Origin: Actinomycetota bacterium
Lineage (GTDB): Bacteria > Actinomycetota > Thermoleophilia > Solirubrobacterales > Solirubrobacteraceae
NCBI GenBank assembly: GCA_005883905.1
Contig: VAYD01000018.1
Location: forward strand, 1 to 8,239
Direction: 5' to 3'
Length of the DNA stretch: 8,239 nucleotides
The stretch's first letter is position 1. Each line of letters starts with the position of its first letter. The position numbers were made by a program, and so were the translations under genes. The notes beneath the pieces were generated by a model. That model saw nothing but the letters and a program-made list of their open reading frames with translations, was not told the DNA's origin and made no database searches. Below, piece by piece: positions 1 to 6,231 of the stretch.

Positions 1-14
1 TTGCCGCCGCCGTT

Positions 15-239
15 TCAGCCCTGGATGCGATCCCAGAACCAGACGACGGCGCCGCCGCCAACCAGCCCGAGGCCGAGGCACGCGGCGACGACGTAGAGCG
101 TCAGGAACGCCGCGGCGCAGCGCTCCCACACGCGTGAGTACGCGGTCCATGCCGGGACGAGCACGAACGCGATGTAGGCCGCCAGCCCGAAGACGCCGCT
201 GAACGCGGCCACGAGGTACGTGATCGACGTGTTGCTCAT
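15..239 (-). CDS. Small two-helix membrane protein of unknown function
   Basis: This encodes 74 residues that I do not recognise as a named family. Two hydrophobic segments are visible, at about residues 8-31 and 43-68. They are separated by a short polar loop (YSRVWER) rich in charge, and the protein ends in WFWDRIQG. There is no signal-peptidase site, so it is probably an integral membrane protein of two helices. The ATG start overlaps the TGA stop of the upstream DedA–PAP2 gene in an ATGA arrangement, and a GAGG Shine-Dalgarno sequence sits 7 nt before it, so the start is well supported. Its position as the last gene of the operon, coupled to a lipid-handling membrane protein, suggests a membrane or envelope accessory role, but that is inference. 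It could equally be an independent conserved membrane protein. Confidence 0.75.
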   Translation of the reverse strand: MSNTSITYLVAAFSGVFGLAAYIAFVLVPAWTAYSRVWERCAAAFLTLYVVAACLGLGLVGGGAVVWFWDRIQG

Positions 240-1753
240 GTCGCGGCCTCATTCTGACGCAGGTGCGTGACGACCAGGGCCACGATCCCGGTCAGCGAGA
301 AGATCCCGCACGCCAGGCCGTAGCCGCCGATCACGTCGGAGAAGTAGTGCGCGCGCAGGTAGATGCGCGTCGCGCCGATCAGCGCGACCAGCGCGATCGC
401 GGCACCGACGAGCCCGGCTCTCCCCTTCCAGCTCGGGTACATCCGGCCGATCACGATCGCCGCGACGATGTAGATGATCGCGTAGGCCGAATGGCCCGAT
501 GGATAGGACTGGTCCATCGAGCTCACGAGCGGGTGGTCGGGGCGCGGCCGGTCGACGGCGTCCTTGGCCCAGTGGACCGCCCAGACCGTCAGCGCCATGC
601 CGCTCGCGACCGCCAGCGCCTCTGCCACACGTAGGCGCGCCAGCAGCCCGAGCGCGATCGCGATCGCCACGGACCCGGTCACCGGCAGCGCGCCGAGGGT
701 CGTGACCACCTTGCTGATCGCGACCAGCGTGCCGTCGTTGAGGTCCTGCGCGATCTTCATCGCGCGCTGGTCGCCGACGGTTGTCGTGCGGGTCTGGAAG
801 ATGTGCCAGTACCCGAAGAAGACGAACAAGCCGATGCCGCCGGTCATGAAGAGCGTCGTCAGCTCGAGCCCGAGCCTTCCCGGCGTCAGCCGGTTCCAGG
901 CGAAGACGAGCGGCGCCTTCACGCGGCGGGCAAGCGGCAGCAGCGGTCGCAGCAGCGGCTGGCCCTCGATCCAGCGCACGGCGTTGTCGCGGTTGGACTC
1001 GACTCGCAGCCACTTGACCGCCGTGTAGATCCCGAACGCGAGCGAGATCACGATGCCGAGTGCGAGTGCCCCCTTCTCGGCGTAGTTGGCGACCTTGTCG
1101 AAGCTCTGCCAGAAGATGTAGCCGAGGAGCACGAACGTCGTGCCCCACAGCCCGGCGCCGACGACGTCGTACGGGATGAACTGCCGCAGCGGCATCTTCG
1201 ACGAGCCGGCGAGAAACGGCGCGATCGCGCGCACGAGCCCGACGAAGCGCCCGATGAGGATTGCCTTGCCGCCGTGGCGATCGAAGAAGCCTTCGACCTG
1301 CTCGAGCCGCTCGTGGGTGATCTTCACGCGCGGGCCATGGCGCTCCATGAACCCGCGGCCGAGACGGCGCCCCATGTAGTAGCTCGTCATGTCGCCTGCG
1401 ACCGCGCAAGCCCAGACGATCGCGATCAGCGCGAAGAGATCGATCGTCCCCTGACCGGCGACGACGCCGCCGACGAGGATCGTGAACTCGCCCGGCGCGA
1501 TCAGGCCGACGAACGCGCCCGTCTCGAGGAACGCCAGCGCGCCGACCAGAAGGTACGTCCACTTGCCGAGATGCGTGCCCGCGTCCTTGATCAGGTGTTG
1601 CAGGCTCGGCGGGTGGACCACCTCCGTGCCGTAGAGGACAGCCGCTACGAACACGATCCCGCCGAGGACCCATTCGCCTCGGCCGATGCGCTTGCGGCGC
1701 GCCACTCCGTACACGACGAGCGCCGCGGCGAAGAGAAGTGGAACCGGCTTCAC
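236..1753 (-). CDS. DedA-family membrane protein fused to a PAP2 lipid phosphatase
   Basis: This 505-residue polytopic membrane protein has two recognisable halves. After two N-terminal hydrophobic segments (about residues 3-17 and 28-43), a DedA/SNARE-associated domain spans about 65-250. It shows FLETG with E77, the APGEF turn (P87, G88, E89) and the R169...R175...P179 stretch. A basic linker (about 251-295) leads to a PAP2 domain with all three phosphatase motifs: K397 to R404-P405 (KX6RP), PSGH at 418-421, and R463, H469 and D473 (RX5HX3D). The catalytic histidine is expected to be H469 and its partner H421. DedA proteins include undecaprenyl-phosphate flippases, and PAP2 enzymes include undecaprenyl-pyrophosphate phosphatases, so a joint role in recycling the envelope carrier lipid is plausible but not proven. 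The GTG start at 1753 overlaps the ispE stop in a GTGA arrangement. The frame stays open upstream, but there it runs through ispE and rsmA as arginine/alanine-rich noise. Confidence 0.9.
   Translation of the reverse strand: MKPVPLLFAAALVVYGVARRKRIGRGEWVLGGIVFVAAVLYGTEVVHPPSLQHLIKDAGTHLGKWTYLLVGALAFLETGAFVGLIAPGEFTILVGGVVAGQGTIDLFALIAIVWACAVAGDMTSYYMGRRLGRGFMERHGPRVKITHERLEQVEGFFDRHGGKAILIGRFVGLVRAIAPFLAGSSKMPLRQFIPYDVVGAGLWGTTFVLLGYIFWQSFDKVANYAEKGALALGIVISLAFGIYTAVKWLRVESNRDNAVRWIEGQPLLRPLLPLARRVKAPLVFAWNRLTPGRLGLELTTLFMTGGIGLFVFFGYWHIFQTRTTTVGDQRAMKIAQDLNDGTLVAISKVVTTLGALPVTGSVAIAIALGLLARLRVAEALAVASGMALTVWAVHWAKDAVDRPRPDHPLVSSMDQSYPSGHSAYAIIYIVAAIVIGRMYPSWKGRAGLVGAAIALVALIGATRIYLRAHYFSDVIGGYGLACGIFSLTGIVALVVTHLRQNEAAT
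247..250 (-). promoter_or_regulatory. Ribosome binding site of the small membrane protein gene
   Basis: The minus strand reads GAGG, followed by 7 nt and then the ATG at 239. It lies inside the last codons of the DedA–PAP2 gene. The start codons of tatD, ispE and the DedA–PAP2 gene show no comparable motif, so this gene may initiate independently as well as by coupling. Confidence 0.5.
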
Positions 1754-2529
1754 AGCGTCGCGACGGCGCCGGGGGCGGAGGGATCGCGGAACAGCCCGAG
1801 CACCGTCGGCCCGCTGCCGCTGAGCAGCACATGGTCGGCCCCGGCGGCGCGCGCCTGCTCCATGCGCTCGCCGATCTCCGGCATCAGCGCGAGCGCGGCC
1901 GGCTCGAGGTCGTTTGACGCCAGCTCGCCGCGCAGGTCGGGCAGCTGCTCGCGAACCGCCGCGAGCCGCTGCGCCAGATCCTCGGGCGCCCGGCGCAGGC
2001 CCATCTCGGCGGCCTTGGCGAAGACAGCGCCGGTCGACAGCGGCTGTGGCCCCGGCAGCACGAGGACACCGTACGGGGCGACCGGGTCCAGCGGCTCCAA
2101 GCGCTCGCCCGCGCCGGTCGCGAGGTAGCGCGCCGGCGCGACCTGGCCGGGCACGTCGGCGCCGAGCTCGGCCGCGATCGCATGCAGGTCGGGCGCGAGC
2201 CCGCTGTGGCGCGCCAGCAGGCGCAGCGTCGCCGCCGCGTCGGCCGAGCCGCCGGCCATCCCGCCCGCAACCGGGATCCGCTTGCGGATCGTGATCCGGA
2301 CGGGCTCGGCGTATCCCGTCGCAGCCCGGAACCGCGCGACGGCGTCGGCAGCGAGGTTCGGCCCTTCGACGCCCTCGCAGATCACCTCGTCGCGGTCGGC
2401 CGGCTCGAGCGTCACCTCGTCCTGGAGCGCGATCGGTTGGAAGACCGTCACGAGCTCGTGGCGCCCGTCGGGACGCTGTGGCCCGAGGAACAGGCAGACG
2501 TTGATCTTCGCCGGCGCGAGCTCGATCAC
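1750..2529 (-). CDS. ispE: 4-diphosphocytidyl-2-C-methyl-D-erythritol kinase (IspE)
   Basis: IspE is a cytosolic GHMP-family kinase that phosphorylates CDP-methylerythritol with ATP in the MEP pathway to isoprenoids. The 259-residue protein opens with the family signature APAKIN (K8, N10). It has the glycine-rich ATP loop at about residues 86-97 (PVAGGMAGGSAD), the GADVP motif with probable catalytic D125, the conserved NDLEP at 206-210 and the C-terminal SGSGPT at 237-242. It is somewhat shorter than the usual 280-310 residues. After GADVP it reads GQV where many IspE proteins have an aromatic or hydrophobic run. The GTG at 2529 is chosen because it places the conserved N-terminus correctly and overlaps the rsmA stop by four bases (GTGA). 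No Shine-Dalgarno sequence is visible before it, so translation probably depends on coupling to rsmA. Its place directly after rsmA is the usual actinobacterial arrangement. Confidence 0.95.
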   Translation of the reverse strand: MIELAPAKINVCLFLGPQRPDGRHELVTVFQPIALQDEVTLEPADRDEVICEGVEGPNLAADAVARFRAATGYAEPVRITIRKRIPVAGGMAGGSADAAATLRLLARHSGLAPDLHAIAAELGADVPGQVAPARYLATGAGERLEPLDPVAPYGVLVLPGPQPLSTGAVFAKAAEMGLRRAPEDLAQRLAAVREQLPDLRGELASNDLEPAALALMPEIGERMEQARAAGADHVLLSGSGPTVLGLFRDPSAPGAVATL

Positions 2530-3341
2530 GACAGCGCTTTGTACAGCGCGCGGAAGTCTTCGGGCGACAGGCGCTCGGCGCGCACGTCCGGCGGGAAGCC
2601 GAGCGTCTCGAGCGTCGTGCGCACCTCGTCGCGCGAGCGACCGCCCAGGGCCAGCGAGCGCGCCATCGCCTTGCGCCGGTGTGCGAACGCCTGCTGCACG
2701 AGCGTCCGCAGCTCCGGGTCGGGCGCGGGCCGCCGGCGCTCGAGCACGACCAGGACGCTGTCGACGTTCGGCACGGGATGGAACACCGTGCGCGCGACGC
2801 CGCGCAGGACCCGGACGTCGCACGCAAGCTGCGCGATGACCGACGGCACCCCGTAGGCCGAGGTGCCCGGCTCGGCCGCAAGGCGCTCGCCGACCTCCTT
2901 CTGCACCATCGCGACCCAGCGCGTCACGCCGGGCAGCTCTTCGATCGTCCGCAGGATCGCGCTCGCCGCGATGCCATAGGGCAGGTTGGCGACCACCTTC
3001 GTCGGCGCGGGATCGAGCGATGCCAGGTCGAGGCCCATTGCGTCGGCGATGTGCAGCGTCGTGTTCGGATGCGGATCGAGCGCGTCGCGCAACGCGGGCT
3101 CGAGCGAACGGTCGAGCTCGACGACGTGCACGTGCGCGCAGCGTTCGGCGAGATACTCGCTCAGCACGCCGAGGCCGCCACCGATCTCGAGCGCGACGTC
3201 CTGTGGCGACAGCTCCGCGGCGCGCTCGATCACGCCGAGGATGTTCGAGTCGATCAGGAAGTTCTGGCCCAGGTCGCGCTTTGGCCGCACCCCGAACTGC
3301 TTGAGGCGCCGCAGGCTCGGCTGGGTGGGAAGGTCGCTCAC
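2526..3341 (-). CDS. rsmA: 16S rRNA dimethyladenosine transferase RsmA (KsgA)
   Basis: RsmA transfers four methyl groups from S-adenosylmethionine to two adjacent adenosines near the 3' end of 16S rRNA, a late step in 30S subunit assembly. The 271-residue protein carries, in order, DLGQNFLID (23-31), the SAM-binding loop EIGGGLG (52-58), VVELDRS (73-79) with the acidic ribose contact, an AD pair at 99-100, the catalytic NLPY motif (119-122), MVQKEVGERL (145-154) and FHPVPNVDS (187-195). The C-terminal helical domain ends in FRALYKAL. Length and motifs are typical and it appears complete. Two GTG codons stand in tandem at 3344 and 3341. I prefer 3341 because it gives the same four-base GTGA overlap with the upstream tatD stop that the neighbouring junctions have. 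The other choice adds a single residue. Confidence 0.96.
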   Translation of the reverse strand: MSDLPTQPSLRRLKQFGVRPKRDLGQNFLIDSNILGVIERAAELSPQDVALEIGGGLGVLSEYLAERCAHVHVVELDRSLEPALRDALDPHPNTTLHIADAMGLDLASLDPAPTKVVANLPYGIAASAILRTIEELPGVTRWVAMVQKEVGERLAAEPGTSAYGVPSVIAQLACDVRVLRGVARTVFHPVPNVDSVLVVLERRRPAPDPELRTLVQQAFAHRRKAMARSLALGGRSRDEVRTTLETLGFPPDVRAERLSPEDFRALYKALS

Positions 3342-4087
3342 CACCCGAACAGGCCGGCGGCGTTCGCCGTGACCTGCTCGTCGAGCTCCTCGTAGGACAC
3401 GCCGCGCGCCTGGGCGACGAAGCGCGCGGTCAGCTCGACGAACGCCGGCTGGTTGCGCTCCTTGCGCACGTCCTGCGGTGTCAGGTACGGCGCGTCGGTC
3501 TCAACGAGCAGCCGCTCGGCCGGGACCTTCGCCGCGGCGAACGCGAGGTCCATGCTCTTGGGGTACGTCACGTTGCCCGCGAACGAGAACCACCAGCCCT
3601 CGGCCGCGCACTCCTCCCACCGATCGGCCATCGAGAAGCAGTGCAGGATGACCTGGAGGCCGCCGGCGTGCTCCTTGAGCATCCGGATCGTGTCGTCCTC
3701 GGCGGCGCGCGTGTGGATCACCAACGGCTTGCCCGCGGCGCGCGCGAGCTCGATCTGGCCGGCGAACGCGCGCTCCTGGTCCTCGCGCGGCGCGTAGTCG
3801 CGGAAGTAGTCCAGCCCGGTCTCGCCGATCGCGACACAGCGCTCGTGCTTCGCGAGCTCCGCGACGTCGGCGAGGTCCTCGTCGCCGACGCCGGCCGCCT
3901 CGTTGGGGTGGTGGCCGAGCGCGGCGTAGACCTCGGGGAAGCTCTCCGCGGCCTTGAGCGCCTCGCGCCGCGTGCGGGCGTCGGTGCCGACCGTGACGAT
4001 CTTCGTGATGCCCACTTGCCGCGCCGCCGCGACGAGCTCGTCGTCGGGAGGCTTGCAGGCGTGCAGGTGGGTGTGGGAGTCGATCAC
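3338..4087 (-). CDS. tatD: TatD-family metal-dependent hydrolase (DNase)
   Basis: TatD proteins are TIM-barrel, divalent-metal-dependent cytoplasmic nucleases. Despite the name they are not part of the Tat exporter. The 249-residue protein shows the expected metal ligands in order: DSHTH at the N-terminus (H5, H7), GETGLDY with E89, VIHTR with H125, LHCFS with H149 and ETDAPYL with D198. GHHP (58-61) is also present. All ligands are intact, so the enzyme should be active. The GTG start at 4087 places the first beta strand exactly as in the family (VIDSHTH) and overlaps the metG stop by four bases. The frame is open further upstream to 4318, but that extension lies inside metG and is low-complexity arginine-rich sequence. 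The neighbours metG and rsmA match the common actinobacterial order, apart from the missing rpfB-type gene that often follows tatD. Confidence 0.94.
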   Translation of the reverse strand: MIDSHTHLHACKPPDDELVAAARQVGITKIVTVGTDARTRREALKAAESFPEVYAALGHHPNEAAGVGDEDLADVAELAKHERCVAIGETGLDYFRDYAPREDQERAFAGQIELARAAGKPLVIHTRAAEDDTIRMLKEHAGGLQVILHCFSMADRWEECAAEGWWFSFAGNVTYPKSMDLAFAAAKVPAERLLVETDAPYLTPQDVRKERNQPAFVELTARFVAQARGVSYEELDEQVTANAAGLFGW

Positions 4088-5583
4088 CGCTGCTTCGGAA
4101 AGAGCGGTTCGAGCTCCTGCACCGACTCGGGCGCGTCGCAGCCGAACTTTGCCTTGGCGTAGCTGACGTCGACGCGGTCGAGCGCAGTGAGCAGCTTCTC
4201 CGACGACGCGGGGATCCACGGCCACAGCAGCACGGCGAGCGTTCGCACTCCCTCCGCAAGCGTGCGCAGGACGCGATCGAGGTCGGCGGCGTTCGCCTCG
4301 TCCTTGGCGAGCGTCCACGGCGCCTGCTCCTCCACGTAGCGGTTCATCCGGCGCACGCGCTGCCAGATCGCGTCGAGCGCACCGGTCAGATCCGCGCCGC
4401 TCAACCGCGTCGCGACATCGTCCGCCAAGCCCGCGAACTCGTCCTCCAGATCGAGCGCTCCGTCCGGGACGTTGCCGTCGCGGTAGCGGCGCAGCATCGC
4501 TATCGAGCGGCTGGCGAGGTTGCCGAGCTCGTTGGCGAGCTCGCCGTCGTAGCGGGCGCCGAGCGACTCCATCGACACCGAGCCGTCGGCGCCGAACTGC
4601 ACGTCGCGGCTGAGGTAGTGGCGCAGCGCGTCCACGCCGAACTCGTCCATCGCCTCGAACGGGTCGAGGACGTTGCCGAGCGACTTCGACATCTTGCGCC
4701 CGTCGCCGCCGAGCAGGAAGCCGTGGACGAAGACGTGCTCGGGCAGCGGCAGATCGGCCGCCATCAGCATCGCCGGCCAGAAGACCGTGTGGAACTTGAG
4801 GATGTCCTTGCCGATGACGTGGTAGTTCGCCGGCCAGAAGCGGTCGGTCAGGTCCTCCCCGTCACGCGCGTAGCCGAGCGCCGTGTAGTAGTTGAGCAGC
4901 GCGTCGAACCAGACGTAGAAGACGTGGCTCGGATCCCAGGGGACCTTTACGCCCCACGTCAGCTTCGCGCGGCTGAGTGACACGTCCTGCAGACCGCTCT
5001 TGATGAAGCTCAGCGCCTCGTTGCGCCGCGTCTCGGGCTGGACGAAGTCGGGCTGCGAGGCGTAGAGCTGCTCGAGCCGCTCCTGGAACGCCGACAGCTG
5101 GAAGAACCAGTTCTCCTCCTGCTCGCGCACCAGCGGGATCTCGTGGATCGGGCACGTGTTGTCGGGCCCGATCTCGTTCTCGACCTTGAAGTCCGCGCAG
5201 CGCGGGCAGTACCAGCCCTCGTACAGGCCGAGGTGCGTGTAGCCGTTGTCGTGGACCTTCTGCAGCACCTCTTGGACGCGGCGCATGTGCTGCTCGTCGC
5301 TCGTGCGGATGAAGAAGTCGTTGGATGCCTCGAGCCGCGGCATCAGCGCCTTGAAGCGCTCGGCGTTGCGATCGGCCAGCTCCTTGGGCTCGAGCCCCTG
5401 TGCCTTCGCGGCGTCGGCGACGGGCTCGCCGTGCTCGTCGGTGCCGGTGAGGAAGAAGACGTCCTCGCCGCGCTGGCGATGGTGCCGGGCGAGGACGTCG
5501 CACGCGATCACCGTGTACGCATGGCCAAGATGCGGCGCAGCATTGACGTAGTAGATCGGCGTCGTGACGTAGAAACGGCCCAC
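4084..5583 (-). CDS. metG: Methionyl-tRNA synthetase, short form without a C-terminal tRNA-binding domain
   Basis: This class I aminoacyl-tRNA synthetase charges tRNA-Met in the cytoplasm. The 499-residue protein starts with FYVTTPIYYVN, followed by the HIGH-type motif HLGH (18-21). A single zinc knuckle is formed by C126, C129, C144 and H147, the KMSKS motif is at 297-301, and a helical anticodon-binding domain contains NRYVEEQAPW (414-423). The protein ends soon after this domain, so it lacks the extra C-terminal EMAP-like dimerisation domain found in some bacterial MetRS. The GTG at 5583 is required, because the conserved first strand begins at residue 4. No good Shine-Dalgarno sequence is visible, and the start lies inside the 3' end of the upstream M23-like gene, overlapping it by 76 nt in another frame. 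Downstream it is coupled to tatD by a GTGA overlap. Confidence 0.97.
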   Translation of the reverse strand: MGRFYVTTPIYYVNAAPHLGHAYTVIACDVLARHHRQRGEDVFFLTGTDEHGEPVADAAKAQGLEPKELADRNAERFKALMPRLEASNDFFIRTSDEQHMRRVQEVLQKVHDNGYTHLGLYEGWYCPRCADFKVENEIGPDNTCPIHEIPLVREQEENWFFQLSAFQERLEQLYASQPDFVQPETRRNEALSFIKSGLQDVSLSRAKLTWGVKVPWDPSHVFYVWFDALLNYYTALGYARDGEDLTDRFWPANYHVIGKDILKFHTVFWPAMLMAADLPLPEHVFVHGFLLGGDGRKMSKSLGNVLDPFEAMDEFGVDALRHYLSRDVQFGADGSVSMESLGARYDGELANELGNLASRSIAMLRRYRDGNVPDGALDLEDEFAGLADDVATRLSGADLTGALDAIWQRVRRMNRYVEEQAPWTLAKDEANAADLDRVLRTLAEGVRTLAVLLWPWIPASSEKLLTALDRVDVSYAKAKFGCDAPESVQELEPLFPKQR

Positions 5584-6164
5584 GGCCCGAGCAGGCTACC
5601 GAGCAGGCCGAGTCCGACCCACGCGGTCCAGGGGACGCGCACCGCCGCGTGGTGCGCAGCCGCGGGCCGCGGCCGCTGCGGAGCGCGCACCGGCGCCGGC
5701 GCGAGCGGCGCCGGGCCGACGGGCCGGCCGGCGCCGATCAGTGCGAGTGGGTCGACGTAGCCGAAGCGATCCGCCGCGCGGCGCGCGCCGAGCCGGACGT
5801 CCCCGGTCGCCCGGCCGACGATCGCGCCGCGCGCGACATCGCCACGCCGCATCGCGCGCACGCGCAGCAGCGTCGCGACCAGCGCGCCGCAGCGGATCGA
5901 GAGCGCCGGGCCGAACCGCGGCACGCGCCCGGCGAACGTGATCCGCCCGCCGCACGGCGCGACCACGTGCTCACCACGGCGAGCCGCGAAGTCCGCGCCC
6001 CGGCGGGCGCCGCGCGTGAACGGCGCCGACGCCGAGTAGGCGAAGCCGCGAAGCACCGGGCCGTGCACTGGTGCCCGCCAGCTCGCCGCCGCGGCCGCCG
6101 TGGAGAGGAGGGCGGCGGCGGACGCGACGAGCGCGATGATGGCGGCGGCGAGCGGGCGGGGCAC
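5508..6164 (-). CDS. Secreted or membrane-anchored M23/LytM-like protein lacking metal-binding histidines
   Basis: This encodes about 218 residues with an alanine-rich N-terminal signal sequence or helix (about 4-28). An M23-like beta domain follows at about 36-143, then a proline/alanine/arginine linker (144-178). A hydrophobic segment (about 180-197) and a basic tail resemble a C-terminal membrane anchor. The M23 fold is suggested by the order RGADFA, VVAPCGGRITFAGRV, RRGDVARGAIVG and a final YVDPLALIG. The metal ligands look lost. The HxGxD motif reads R54-R-G-A-D58, so the histidine is arginine. The position of the HxH or LHWG motif reads DVRLGAR (122-128) with no histidine. It may therefore bind or regulate rather than cut peptidoglycan, like non-catalytic LytM domains. 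A TTG at 6173 is also in frame, but GTG at 6164 is preferred because AGG lies 9 nt upstream of it. The last 25 codons overlap metG. Confidence 0.7.
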   Translation of the reverse strand: MPRPLAAAIIALVASAAALLSTAAAAASWRAPVHGPVLRGFAYSASAPFTRGARRGADFAARRGEHVVAPCGGRITFAGRVPRFGPALSIRCGALVATLLRVRAMRRGDVARGAIVGRATGDVRLGARRAADRFGYVDPLALIGAGRPVGPAPLAPAPVRAPQRPRPAAAHHAAVRVPWTAWVGLGLLGSLLGPWAVSTSRRRSTTSMLRRILAMRTR

Positions 6165-6181
6165 CGCGGCCAACCTAGGTC

Positions 6182-6206
6182 CGCCGGGCCGCCCCGCCGC
6201 CCGGCG
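6182..6206 (-). other. GC-rich hairpin between the rsmI stop and the M23-like gene
   Basis: Bases 6182-6189 and 6199-6206 are perfectly complementary, giving an 8-bp all-GC stem with a 9-nt loop. It lies in the 67-nt gap between the rsmI stop and the start of the M23-like gene, the only real intergenic space within the minus-strand run. On the minus strand it is followed by GACCTAGG rather than a run of T, so it is not a classical intrinsic terminator. It could attenuate transcription or restrain translation of the gene downstream. A chance palindrome is quite possible in sequence this rich in G and C. Confidence 0.35.
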
Positions 6207-6231
6207 CCGCAGGGTTGTGACGAAGCCGGCG

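Noticed and set aside
803..2128. Long plus-strand open frame (441 codons) opposite DedA–PAP2 and ispE
   Set aside because: Its composition (arginine, aspartate, glutamate, alanine repeats, no hydrophobic core) is what the antisense of GC-rich codons produces, and both opposite genes have full sets of conserved motifs.
1754..2881. In-frame open extension upstream of the DedA–PAP2 gene that would make an 881-residue protein
   Set aside because: It runs through ispE and rsmA, is dominated by arginine and alanine, shows no domain, and the GTG at 1753 gives a proper hydrophobic N-terminus with a GTGA overlap.
4088..4318. N-terminally extended TatD starting at 4318
   Set aside because: The extension lies within the C-terminal part of metG in another frame, is arginine-rich, and TatD proteins begin at the IDSHTH strand.
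6182..6206. Rho-independent terminator after rsmI
   Set aside because: The stem is present but no T-rich tract follows on the minus strand, so I list it only as a hairpin.
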